The notes beneath the pieces are model-generated. The model was given only the letters and a program-made list of their open reading frames with translations. It made no database searches and was not told where the DNA came from. 64,000 nucleotides of DNA from Helicoverpa zea (taxonomy: Eukaryota > Arthropoda > Insecta > Lepidoptera > Noctuidae), in assembly GCF_022581195.2 (NCBI RefSeq), contig NC_061482.1, positions 12,090,001 through 12,154,000 on the forward strand, in the 5' to 3' direction. Both the position numbers and the translations under genes were made by a program. Shown here in pieces: positions 32,006 to 43,141 of the stretch (positions are counted from its first letter, which is position 1; the number at the start of each line of letters is the position of its first letter).

Positions 32006-34405
32006 CTGATCATGTTATCGTTAAACCCTCAGTTTAAAGTAACTAGACCCAGTAGGGCGTGACTGCAGCACACATTACCACAAACTGCTGAATTAATAAC
32101 TGTTTATAAATGCATCCTGTATGGTTAACTCAATAATAAATAGTTCCGTATCCGTCTAAACAATCATGTTAATAAGATTATTTTTTTTTTTCATTGATTG
32201 TTCTAAGAAAACTTCCTCCTATCATATAGGTAGAATGTAAGAAAAAATGTCCATGTCAATCGTCAATTCTATAGTGTATTTTTATTACTTTACTCGGATC
32301 CGTAATGACGTACGACACAGTTACGGTTCAATCAATCAACCCTGTTTGACACACTTACGAAATTAAATCAAATGGAATAAATTATTCTCAAGTATATAGG
32401 TATTTTACTGATTTCTAAGTTTTGTTCAAATATCATGCAATATTTACCGGATTCTTGCGAAATATTGAGCGATGTTACACCATACTATATTATTATTCTG
32501 ATACTTAAAAAATCTAAGTTATTGCCCAAAAAAATATAATTGGCCGTAGTACCTGTACGTATGGCGTAGGAATTGTGGTTATCACCTCTTCATGCAGATA
32601 TATCTATAATGAACTCAGTAATGACGCTAAAATACATATCAAGCTTCATAAATCTATTTTACATAGATTAATTATGTATATAGGTATCGATGAAAAGAAT
32701 ACGACAGACAAACATCAAGAGACGTGGTCATCTAATGTGCACTTGGAATAGGTAATATGCAATACTTATATAATAATATATCATATACAGAAGTAATATT
32801 CCGATCCGTCACATATCAACAAACAATGTAAGCAGGGTTTTCAGATATCGCAAAATTTCCACGCCAGCCATTTACATAAATAACACGCCTATTAGATTAA
32901 GTTCAAGTGCGTATCTAAGAATTCATTGTTAAAATCTACGTCATATCGGATCTCCATAATTAAACTGCTACATATTATAATAATGTTACAATTTAGTTAC
33001 TTCCTCCTAATTGATTGGCCTTGCTTCATCAGTCCAGGGACTTAGGAAATACGAAAATTCTATGCTATTGCGCAATGTGGACGCAACGTACTTTCTTAGC
33101 ACGACGCCGACGCAAGACGCGCCTAGTCGAATATCTACGCACGTACTCTTGCAATGTTGAGGAAACAGAAAAGTAAACATTCCAAGGAAATCACATGACT
33201 ATCATATTTTAGTTCCAAGAAGTACTCTTTTTTTGTTACTCCTTAAAATATCATAACACCAGACTAACATTAAGTCTGAGTCCTCTATTATAAATGTGAT
33301 TACTACAATTGAAAGCATAAATATTGATTATCTTAATTTAGCTAAAGACACTGCGCCATAACGTGCAAATCGGGGTCGCAAGATTTGTCCTCTGTTAGAT
33401 TTAGTTCTACGAAACGCAGAATAATTAAATACGGCACAAATTGTCCTGGTGACAACAGTCTTCGTGAGTCATTTAGTTGGAAAAATGGTACAGGCCCGGG
33501 GAATTCACCTTTAGCTGAACAGGTGACCACTCTGAATTATAATAGTTTGAGTAATTCTGAGTAAGAAGCAAGTTTGTTTTTGTTTTTGTTTTTCCCAGTC
33601 AGGCTCCGCCAGTTATTCGGCAGATACTTACTGCCTCGGCACGAGTCGCTTTCTCGTCTTATCAGACAGTAATACGACTGTAATGGATAAATTAATTCGT
33701 TTAATATTAAAACTCATTTGTGTCCAATTTCTGATTGTGCAATACAAAAGTTGAACTCGAAGGTTATTATGTTTATACTTCGTTTTTTTATGCAGTTGGT
33801 CAAATCTTACAGATTTTATTAATGGCTTCCAGTTTGATGTAGGTCTAGGTTCAAGTGAATTGATGATTACCACTGTTAACACTTAATTTATGTACGTTTA
33901 TTCTGCACGTACATTACTAGATTTACGCGTAATTTAGTCCAGTTTTTTTAAACATTTCAACAAATTAATATTTTTAACTAATTTATTACTGCGCATTAAA
34001 ACTACAGAAATTATAAACTGTAATTAGTTAGTTATTTAACCAAATTTATTTTTAATTATAATATAAATTGTGTTAGGATACGTACGGAATCACCCATGAA
34101 TGCGTAAAATATTCAATGTGTAGCTAAAAATAATGAAAAATATATAATTAATGATTAGGAAGGAAACGTGAATAGTAGACTCACGTGAACAGTTCATTCA
34201 ATGAGGTAAAGCAGTAAATAACAACTTCTCTTGACAGTTATATAAATGCTGATTTACAAGAGTGTAAATAAAATTTTCCTTCCTTAATGAAAAGCGACGG
34301 TTAGGATAGGTTATGTACCGTAATATAAGTATCTTTATCCTCTTTGACTCATTTATAAAAGTAAGTTTTTATACGAAGCAGGATCGTAATAATCATCTGA
34401 ATTAG
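32006..34405. other. AT-rich DNA, nothing recognised
   Basis: A (GTTTTT)n tract is at 33571-33592. The 62- and 84-codon minus-strand frames (33342-33530, 33628-33882) carry no motif. Confidence 0.4.
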
Positions 34406-34418
34406 TGTTATCATGATT

Positions 34419-34665
34419 GGTAGCGCATTTATAAATATTAGATTATAAAAATAAAATATAAAAAAAAAACATTTAAACGTATAAAAAACGACGGCCACCG
34501 ATATCGGGCACAGGGTCCAAGGTACCGGCGGTTAGGGTCCCAGAGACAGAAACCTCCTCACAATACGTGTCGTATCAAGGAGTACTGCCTTCTGAATCAG
34601 TTCCTTGATCCAGCCGCCCAACGAGAGCCTCCTGAGGTGTTGGTCGAGGCTCTTGGCTATTAGAC
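34419..34665 (-). mobile_element. 5'-truncated R1-like LINE, second copy
   Basis: On the minus strand the frame reads AKSLDQHLRRLSLGGWIKEL then AVLLDTTRIVRRFLSLGP and stop, followed by the same 3' UTR as 18274-18559. A possible 9-bp target duplication, ATCATGATT, is at 34410-34418 and 34666-34674. The coding tail is very close to the other copy, so the two come from one source family. Confidence 0.88.
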
Positions 34666-34794
34666 ATCATGATTATTATAAATAGAAATAAAACAAAAGA
34701 AAGGAGACCTTGCAGGTCAGTTATCAATTGAAGTATAATTCTGTCTACTATAACACAGCGAGTACCTAGGTACCAACTTGACATAATAAAGCAC

Positions 34795-34925
34795 TTATTT
34801 ATTTATATACTTTTTGCACAAACAGTACAATGGCGGACTTAACGCCTTAGGCGTTTTCTCCCAGTCTACCTTTGGGTGGTGGGGAAATAGCAGTGGTAGG
34901 TGCAGTTACTTACGTGTATTTCACG
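34795..34925 (-). mobile_element. LINE 3'-UTR tail
   Basis: TTATTTATTTATATACTTTT TGCACAAACAGTACAATGGC GGACTTAACGCC is the complement of a common moth LINE 3' end with an AATAAATAAG-type tail. Only the untranslated part remains. Confidence 0.55.
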
Positions 34926-35309
34926 AAAAACAACACTTTGCATTAATTTTACTTACATAAAAAAGGGTTCATTCTCTCATGTCATCGGGAAAATGAATCA
35001 TTAAAATCACTTACTGCGATAGTGCCACTTCATACAGTTATTAGTTAGATAAAAATCAGTATTTTCATGGTTAAGCTTCGAATAACAACTGACAAATTAA
35101 TTGTAGGCTAATTTGTCTAACATAAATATTCCAGTTTCATTTTGTTTTATGTACGCTATATCCGATATGCTGAAATTCTTGTAAACCGAATACCTTATTC
35201 TAAGTTCCGCATGCGATTGATTTCTCAGGGGACAAGAATTGCGTATTTCTCTTGTACTAGAATAAAGTGCACTTAGATTGTATGTACACGTATACTTTAG
35301 AAGTATTGT

Positions 35310-35400
35310 TGGGATTTGTTTATTTATTTATTTGCTTGATTTACACGACTACAAAAGTCGTATTACATAAATCAGAGTAGTTAAGTAAAAACTATGAACT
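35310..35400 (-). mobile_element. Possible LINE 3' tail
   Basis: TTATTTATTTATTTGCTTGA then CACGACTACAAAAGTCGTAT resembles the tail type at 34795-34925. Weak support. Confidence 0.3.
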
Positions 35401-35679
35401 GTGGGATGAATTACTGTTGCTTTTTATTATTTACACTTTAAGCTATCTTTACAGGAAGAACTTAATACAATTTAAAAGCTACATTTAAGTATTTAAATAA
35501 AGTTAAAATTGTATTTTTAGGAAGCTAATTACGAGGAGTTCCCTTGGGAAGCAGATGAAATCACAAGAATCAGATAGTTAATAAGAGGGATTTAAAACCT
35601 TTGATAGCGTTTAAAGAAAACTAGCATAAAAATGTTATATGTGTGTTAAAAGACATGTTCCTTTAATACCTATTTTTAT

Positions 35680-35890
35680 AAAGGCACCCAGGCAGAAAGA
35701 TTCTTCCTAACTACTGCGGTCTCTAAATAGTTCAGGTAGCTCCGCATGTAGTGCACAAGCATCTACGCAGTCATAGGTGCATTTTGTATTCCGGCACTCT
35801 CATCCGAATGGATGGTAATCCCGTCCGAACTGAGATCAGGCGCAGGACTGACAGCTGAAAAGCTTTTCGAAGAACTTACGAGATACGTAT
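35680..35890 (+). mobile_element. Repeat fragment of a common moth retroelement
   Basis: CACTCTCATCCGAATGGATG GTAATCCCGTCCGAACTGAG ATCAGGCGCAGGACTGACAG is a recurring lepidopteran repeat block. Ends and class are not clear. Confidence 0.5.
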
Positions 35891-35954
35891 ATGATGTGTA
35901 GGTTTCTTAATGGCTTATGTTTAACTGATCACCAGATATAGTAACAAACAGCAG

Positions 35955-36290
35955 ACAAAAATAGTAAATGATCACCAAAATGAAACTCGCATTTTAATGT
36001 AAAACTATCACCAAAGTTTTAACACTTTGCTATCCTATTTAAGTGAAATTACTCCAAAATAAATCATGCGTAAGCCAAAAATAGTAAATGATCACCAAAA
36101 TTAAACCACCATTTTAAAGTAAGATTATAACCAAAGTTTTTAAATTCTGCTATCCTATTTAAGCAAAATGAGTCCAAAAAAATCATTGTTATCCCAAAAG
36201 TAGTAAATGATCACCAAAAGTAGTAAATGATCATCAAAAAAGTTTTTACATCTTGCTATCCTGTTTAAGTAAACTGACTCCAAAAAAATA
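35955..36290 (+). repeat. Tandem repeat, 120-bp unit, about three copies
   Basis: AATAGTAAATGATCACCAAA recurs at 35962, 36082 and (AGTAGTAAATGATCACC) 36200, an exact 120-bp then 119-bp step. TTGCTATCC(T)(A/G)TTTAAG recurs in each unit. The third unit is shortened and contains two adjacent AGTAAATGATCA words. Reverse-orientation pieces (TGGTGATCATTTACTAAATT) are at 36643-36670, so the array is probably the inside of a larger element. Confidence 0.9.
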
Positions 36291-36599
36291 AGTTCGGCCT
36301 GATAAAATAAAAATGTAATAACATTATGGGGACCCTTTTCCTGCACTAGCGTGGAAAATTGTCTATTGCATGCCTCTAAACAGTGCGATAAGAGTGTATT
36401 GAGAAACACTTTCTTCTTCTTCTTTCTCCTGCCCTGTTCCCAATTTTACTTGGCGTCGGCGCAATATGTCATTTTCTTCCATTTTCCCCTGTCACTCGTC
36501 ATACTGACACTCACGCATGCATTGCAAGCCGGACACATAACTTAATATGGCATCATAATACTTTATTTGGTAATAAGCCTACATTTTATGGCAATCACA

Positions 36600-36800
36600 G
36601 TGACTTATTTAGGCAAAAATAATACATTAATTTGGTCGTCAAGAGTTGGTGATCATTTACTAAATTTGGTGGTCGAATACAATTTAAAGTGAAGTCGTGA
36701 CTAAAATAGCTGGTACTATTACATTTTTAGACTTTATTTTTCTGGTGTTCAGTAGATATTTCTGGTTGCAAAACTTAGGGTATCAAAGCATTTTATGGTG
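36600..36800 (-). repeat. Inverted partial copy of the 120-bp repeat family
   Basis: TTGGTGATCATTTACTAAAT TTGGTGGTCG is the complement of the unit core at 35955-36290. Beyond that the similarity fades. Confidence 0.6.
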
Positions 36801-36837
36801 GTCATTATATTTGTTCCCTTTCTTAATTTATTTAATA

Positions 36838-37428
36838 CTAGCTTCTGCCAGCGGTTTCACCCGCATCCCGTGGGAACTTCTTCCCGTACCGGGATAAAAA
36901 AGTAGCCTGTAGCCTTCCTCGATAAATGGGCTATCTAACACTGAAAGAAATTTTCAAATCGGACCAGTAGTTCCTGAGATTAGCGCGTTCAAACAAACAC
37001 ACTCTTCAGCTTCATAATACAAGGTGTTGATTTGCATTTGTGCCATACTTCAGGAGGAGGACATTAAATACGTAAATAATCGATTGGAATTACAGTAGAC
37101 GGGAAATAGTTAATATGCGCTGCTTTTTATGTCATTGTAATGTCATAGTATTTCAGAAATAATCCAATTTTATGAATGAAATTCATTAGTGATCGTTGCG
37201 AATGCTTTGTGTTTGCGTTTGTGTGAGGGCGCAGCACAGTTTTGAGGCCAGTAACACACGCGCCGAGTTTGAAAACGGGTAGGTGGCATTGACGAATTTC
37301 CGAAAAAATAAATAAAATCAAAATTTTTCGTACCAATTTTTTGTTGATTTGGGTTGAGAATCATTAGTATAATTACGTCCTTGACTATGGCACGGATGCA
37401 AATCAACAGCTTGTATTAGTATAGATGG
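36838..37428 (+). mobile_element. Family-A short retroposon split by a MITE
   Basis: The body at 36838-37019 (CTAGCTTCTGCCAGCGGTTT to CTTCAGCTTCATAATA) continues at 37414-37428 with TATTAGTATAGATGG. Removing the 394-bp insert and one TA restores the normal family-A end. Confidence 0.9.
37020..37413. mobile_element. 394-bp MITE in a retroposon tail, TA duplication
   Basis: Left end CAAGGTGTTGATTTGCATTT GTGCCATA; right end in complement CAAGCTGTTGATTTGCATCC GTGCCATA. The TA at 37018-37019 is repeated at 37414-37415, pointing to Tc1/mariner-type mobilisation. No coding capacity beyond short frames. Confidence 0.9.
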
Positions 37429-39095
37429 GTAGTTCTATAGAGTAAGTATCGATATCCAAAAATAATTCAATGAATTTCGACTAATCGTCTTATTACGCTG
37501 ACTAATTAGAACAATAATAAAAATTAAACGAGTACCTACAGATTATATTATCATTACATCGTACGCACGACAGATACGAGCATATCGAAGTCATGTCACT
37601 CCAGTTTTAGCACTACCGGAGGTCAACTTAAGACCTTGTTGACTTGCAATTTGGATTTCATGTCCTCTTTTGTTCAATTATTACGTAACTATTACTTGTC
37701 CACCTTATACCAGTTTACCACACATGGTCAAGATATGGCCATTGTAAATAATGTTACTTTAGTACTAAATCAATGTTGAATGTTATGTTTGCGTGGATAG
37801 GTGTATTAGAGTGGGCATTTGTGGTAATTACTTATATCTAATTACTGCTGCGTGGGTGTTATTTTATTGGGAAGTTGTTATCTTGTAAATGTTGTGAATG
37901 CTAAGTAGTATTCTGAATTACAGAATCTTGTGATTGTGTGAAAACGTAGGTTGTAATAGAATTTATAACCTGAATTTTAGGGTTTCGCCCAGCGTTGCCA
38001 GATTTTTCTGTCATGTCGAGATTCTGAAACTTAGGAGTGATAAAAGCGCGAATTTTTTCATACATGCACCACTTCGTTTGCTCGGTACTTTGTTATTTGT
38101 ATTTAAAAGAAGCAGATCGGCCCCTCAACTACTATAGAGCTTGTAATAGGCGATATGTATGTACATAATGATGAAGGTTTCCCTATATTAAATTCGGGGC
38201 TTATATTGACTTTTAGTTGATAAAAATGTTTATCAAAACACAATTATTGTAGGTTTGGCCGAAACTTCTGCGAAGTTACGCATAATTTATCATGCGGTTG
38301 CTCTCAAAAGATATAAAGTCTGAAAATGCAATTAAAATTTGAATTATTTTTAATTCTATTAAGTATTCGCAGAATTCACGTGTATAAGCAGTTTCTCATT
38401 GCCATTTAGAAGTAGGGGAATTTTATTTTTAGGGTTTTCTACGTAACTTGTCGTATGTGTAACTTTAAACAAACGATAAACAAAATAATCATCCATTTTG
38501 ATCATTTAGATGATTCATATTTAAACCTATTCAATAAGTAATTGAAACAAGAAACCCCTACAGTTTTTCTATTAATTACACGAATAAAACACAAAAAAAT
38601 AAATTGAACACTCGTTAAACAGTTTACCTACTTCATACTTATGTTTAGTTTATTGTTATTGGGTAATATGCCTGTTCATAAATTGATGTTTGTTGTGCAG
38701 TTTTAATTTACCCTACCATTATCGGTTTAAGCTTGACTGTAAGAGAACCAAATTCTAGGATAAGCTCGCCGTTATACATAAACTGTCTGTATTCTTTGTG
38801 TATTTCATATTAAGTGTGCAATAAAGAATAATACCAATTAATTGAACAGACCAGAGTTAACGAAATAACTTAAACCAGTTTATTAGCATTTAAGCCACGG
38901 TTTAAAGAGCAGGTTAAATTATTATAATTAATAATAATATCATCAGTTATTTGCAACCGATAGTTTATTTTGCAAGGCGATAGTTCAGATCTTAGATAAG
39001 TTCAAACATGTCACATGTACAAGGCTGTATGTTATGCATGTATGTAAGTCTACACACACTGCAAACAAAACAGTAGGTCGACTGTTGCTCCGGTG
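37429..39095. other. AT-rich DNA, nothing recognised
   Basis: No repeat boundary or exon supported. Confidence 0.4.
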
Positions 39096-39320
39096 ATTGT
39101 TTTTTTCATCATCAAAGTCGTTCCCCTTTAGATTGGGGATCGTGGCCATCATTAGTCTCTGTCAGCAAAGAGGTTGGGCCGGGATAATTTCCTCCAGGTG
39201 CTCCTATCAGCAGCAGTATGTATAGCTTCGTGCAGACGGAGTTGCAGATGAGATTGGGTCTGGTCACACCACCTTGCAGGAACACGGCCCCTTCCTCTTT
39301 TCCCCTCCACTTTACTTTTT
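39096..39320 (-). mobile_element. LINE ORF C-terminal fragment
   Basis: On the minus strand a frame reads RVPARWCDQTQSHLQLRLHE then AIHTAADRSTWRKLSRPNLF, comparable to the RWxDxI...A.DR..WR end of lepidopteran endonuclease/reverse transcriptases. The 5' part is missing. Confidence 0.65.
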
Positions 39321-39484
39321 GTTTTTTTTTTAGAAAATCTTTAAAGTTTTTTTAATCGGTCTGATACTAAACAAATACCTGATTGTTGTTACGTGTGTGT
39401 TACGATTCATCATCATACAGATTTATGAGTAAAAAATAAACTATCGGCCGATTAAAAGTTTGTAGTATGCGGCTACTCTTACTA

Positions 39485-39711
39485 TAGTTCGGCCATTCAG
39501 AGAATGCGTTCCTGACACGTCGCGATTGAACGATACTAACAGCGATTTACTTGCGTTGCAGTTACGATAAAAATATTTTTGCTGGTTGTTTACCGTTTTA
39601 ACAATTGAGGAGCATTAAAACAACATTATTATATCAATAATCAATGAATGTAGTTACGTCGTCAGTTCAATCGCGACGTGTCAGGAACGCATTCTCTGAA
39701 TGGCCGAACTA
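39485..39711 (-). mobile_element. 227-bp MITE family M2, copy 2
   Basis: Same ends and length as 10788-11014, with TA at 39483-39484 and 39712-39713, but the asymmetric interior is reversed. The differences are confined to a short stretch near the left arm (CGATACTAACAGCGATTTAC). Near identity implies recent movement. Confidence 0.93.
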
Positions 39712-39713
39712 TA

Positions 39714-40337
39714 GTTATATGCATTGAAGTGTAAATTAAATCAGTGTGGGAACACAGTAAAAGAGTTCTGCGGTTCTTAATGGTTTGTTTCAAGGTTCTG
39801 TAATGCCTTAGGCCTATCTCCCATTGATGTTATCAACTTTTCATTTGCACGACTGTGACGCAGATCTGGGCACAGTTTTGCAATGGTAAAGTTTGAAAGG
39901 TGTTTAGTTACGTCCTGTTTTTTCAACAAATGCGAGATACGTAAGATTTTAAAAACGAATATATATTATTTTATATTAAACCGTAAATGAGTGATATTGT
40001 TAGTAAATGCATCGTAGTTTTTGAGACTCCGTACTTCAGACTACTTAAATTACCGATAATTGGCTCGATAATTAGTTCACACTTCATTTGATGGTAAATC
40101 CAATCAGAGTTTTTTTTTCAGTCTGATTCCAACTGGATACTCGACCGATGTAATCTACGCACTGTCATTCATATCTCCTTGTTGGATTAAGAGCCCAATC
40201 AAATCATAAAGCGACTATTATGTAGTTTGCAAACGCTCATATCGTAGACAGGCGAATAAGTACAATTTCTACAGCCCTTAAAATCACCCTAATCTTAAAA
40301 CCTTTCTGATTTCTGACACATACGCATATATTAGACA
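39714..40337. other. AT-rich DNA, nothing recognised
   Basis: No feature supported. Confidence 0.4.
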
Positions 40338-40464
40338 TTTAAATAAAACTACGTTAACGTATTTTATCGCGATTACATTTCTATTGGTCTGCCTGTGACC
40401 ATGGATGCTGTAAAGGATCCGAAACATAACCGCGATAGAATCCGTAACAGAAGTTTTATTTAAA
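40338..40464. mobile_element. 127-bp inverted-repeat element
   Basis: TTTAAATAAAACTACGTTAA at the left and, in complement, TTTAAATAAAACTTCTGTTA at the right. The arms continue through TATCGCGATT/TATCGCGGTT. The centre contains CCATGGATGCTGTAAAGGAT CC. The palindromic TTTAAA ends hide the target duplication. Confidence 0.75.
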
Positions 40465-40828
40465 ACCTTTCAGGATTTTATAAATAAGTTATAGGTACTC
40501 TAAACCAAGCAGAGGCCATTCACCCTTTTAAAGAATGCAGGCACAAGCTTTCAACATACTATTTTGTAAGAATATAGCGGATATTAGGTTACCGGGTAAA
40601 CTCCCGATGCAAACTCAATAACCTCGGCCTATCAGAATGCTTTCAGTGCTTCCTAGAGCCTGAAGCGGTTCATGTTTATTGCAGTTCCATTCTCAATATA
40701 AAGTGGCCAGAATACCATCTTCAGGCAGTCATCTCAATGTTATCTCAATCATAATGTTCTGAATTGCAGATGTAAAAATAATAGGTGTACAATATGGTCT
40801 GGTAGGTTATGGTAAGTATGGTGAATAA

Positions 40829-40884
40829 ACCATGGTCCATGTACCATGGTCCATGTACCGTGGTCCATATACCCTGGTCCAGGT
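40829..40884. repeat. 14-bp tandem repeat, four units
   Basis: ACCATGGTCCATGT occurs twice exactly and twice with changes (ACCGTGGTCCATAT, ACCCTGGTCCAGGT). Confidence 0.95.
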
Positions 40885-41155
40885 GCTATATTCAAGGTAC
40901 CATGCATAAGATAAGCCAACTCTTCCTTCTTGAATTAAGTGTTTTTAAGTACCTACTGACTTCTCAAAACGGAGGTACGGTACATATTTTACAAGATGGT
41001 CGCTGTTTCAGTTTCAGCGCTTTATATTCAAGATTTTACAATAAACTAAGCTTTCTTTAAAATCTGTATTAAACTTAAAGTGTAGCAACTATGATGTAGT
41101 GAACAATAAATAGACTGGACGAATCTGAAAATATAGTCGAGTCATCACACTGAGT

Positions 41156-41375
41156 CATCATCTTCCGAGCCTTTTCCCAACTATGATTAGGTTGGCTTCC
41201 AGTCTAACCGGATTCAGCTGAGTACCAGTGCTTTACAAGTAGCGACTGCCTATCTCACCTCCTCAACCCAGTTTCCCGGACAATCCAATACTCCTTGGTT
41301 AGACTAGTGTCAGACTTACTGGTTTCTGACAACCCTTAACGACTGTCAAGGACAGCCGGGACCTTCGGCTTAATG
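41156..41375 (-). mobile_element. Family-B SINE, tail and body
   Basis: The left edge TCATCATCTTCCGAGCCTTT is the complement of the GAT tail. GTTGGCTTCCAGTCTAACCG, CCTCCTCAACCCAGTTTCCC and AACGACTGTCAAGGACAGCC follow. The tRNA-like head is absent. Confidence 0.88.
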
Positions 41376-42345
41376 TATAATAAAATATAGTCGAATCATG
41401 GTCGGTAATTAGTGAATTTTGATGAAATAGGTAGATAAACTTTAATTAATTAGTTTTCCCATGTGGTGGCTTATTCCGTATTTTTTGTCAATCTACACAT
41501 ACCGCTACGGTCACAAATGTAGATTGTATGGTTTACGAAAGAAGTTTCCTTACTCTATAAACGAATGTTTTCTTTTCATATGATTAATATTATAAAAAAA
41601 AATTAGGAGAAAAAATATTCTGAATTTAAGTAGTAGTATCTACTGAAACAAACTTAGTGCTTTTTTATATATTTCTATATCGCTAAGATGTCTAAAAATA
41701 CCATTGTAAAAAAGCCTCTTTTGTCAATTAGCCGTCACTATTACATAATTGTGTTACCATAACGACTATCTACTTTAATTTTTTTGTGTAGGCTGTACCA
41801 GTTTGTCATTGAATAAGAGTACGTATATCTAATTATAGATTACTAATTGTAATGCAAAAACTTAATCAATTATTGACAAATTATATCGAGTGTTTTTTGT
41901 TCTCAGTAAAAATACATTTGTATAGTTTTGAACTCCATAGGAGGTACATACTTTATCACTGAAACCTCAGCTTCTATTACTATAGGAATTCAATATATTA
42001 GTAGAGACCGATCCAGTAAACTTTACTACAAAGAAACTAATCAGCTCCACTTTCCAAATATTGATAAAAACCCACATTTCCAAAACACGTTTGCAAATCG
42101 TTTTCTAGGTAGGTACGGACCAGACAAACTGCTAATTATTTTTTATACATAAAAAGAAACAAAAACCAGCCAAAGTTCCCGGCCGCAAGAACCGAACTAA
42201 TTTGGAATAATACCTTCGTAAGGTTTCACCCATTGCGGTTTGTACATTTATTTATTTATATTTCAAGGAAGTAAGCACTTCAAAATTTTTTTTCGTCTTC
42301 TCAACCGCTTCTAATTACCGCTTGCTCGGATTAAGAAAGCAGTAT
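41376..42345. other. AT-rich DNA, nothing recognised
   Basis: No feature supported. Confidence 0.4.
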
Positions 42346-42349
42346 TTAA

Positions 42350-42623
42350 AGTCGGGTCTACGCTAGACGAATCGAGCACGAGCGAAGCACAAGCGGAGCC
42401 GTTCTCGAATGTCGTTCGCGGCGTCAAGGGTGGACGTACAACGAACCTACAACGATCACTGTTAGCAAATCCCTTTGTGTTCGTCAAAAACCGTCCACAG
42501 GCGGAGCGCAGCCGAGCACGAACGAAAAGCTCGCAGCGCGCTCGTTAGAGGCTTGTCCACACTAGACGAATTGTGTTCGGCTCGTGCTCCGCTCGTGCTC
42601 GGCTCTCCTAGCGTAGACGCAGC
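42350..42623. mobile_element. 274-bp MITE with TTAA flanks
   Basis: Inverted ends GTCGGGTCTACGCTAGACGA and, in complement, GCTGCGTCTACGCTAGGAGA. CGAGCACGAGC words are repeated throughout. TTAA at 42346-42349 and 42624-42627 fits piggyBac-type target use; a 3-bp TAA reading is also possible. CpG-rich compared with its surroundings. Confidence 0.85.
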
Positions 42624-42921
42624 TTAAGAAACACAGTGCTTAATTTGCAGTGGACCACGGAGGAAGAAAAGATAATGGAGGTGGTGGAAGGTAGGTCAGA
42701 CGCCTTCTTGTAGGTCAAGTAACGTAACGAAACGTTCCTCGTTCCCCGAACACCCGCATGTTGGCGCGCTAAGTACTTTCTTTAGTTTTGCGTTATGACA
42801 TCTTCGCTAGACATTTTATTATCCATCATTTTTTTATGAATTCATTAATGATTGATGACCAGGGGTTTATAGGCTCCCGATAATCAAAAACCATACATGA
42901 TTATCATAAAATATCACATTT

Positions 42922-42971
42922 AGCTGCTCCATCCGCATGTCATCAAACATTGACATGCGGATGGAGCAGCT
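42922..42971. repeat. Perfect 21-bp-stem hairpin, 8-nt loop
   Basis: AGCTGCTCCATCCGCATGTC A pairs perfectly with its complement at 42951-42971 across the loop TCAAACAT. No surrounding precursor-like extension of the stem is seen. Confidence 0.95.
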
Positions 42972-43054
42972 TCAATCAAAAGATTATTCCGTAAGTTCCT
43001 TTGGTGAAAAAACAAATAAGAAGTAGTATTTTCAGAGAGGAACATTATAGGTTT

Positions 43055-43131
43055 CATCATCATTATCATCTCAGCCATAGGACGTCCACTGCTGAACATA
43101 GGCCTCCCCCTTTGATCTCCACACATACCTG
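43055..43131 (-). mobile_element. Very short 5'-truncated LINE tail with 10-bp target duplication
   Basis: The complement of CAGTGGACGTCCTATGGCTG AGATGATAATGATGATG with upstream TGTGGAGATCAAAGGGGGAG. A perfect duplication, TTATAGGTTT, is at 43045-43054 and 43132-43141. Same LINE lineage as 841-1160; only 77 bp were copied. Confidence 0.92.
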
Positions 43132-43141
43132 TTATAGGTTT

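Noticed and set aside
35955..36290. CRISPR-like spaced repeat
   Set aside because: Whole 120-bp units are repeated, not short repeats with unique spacers, and the DNA is from an animal.
42922..42971. microRNA precursor
   Set aside because: The 21-bp perfect stem with 8-nt loop is too short and lacks the mismatched, extended stem usual for animal precursors.
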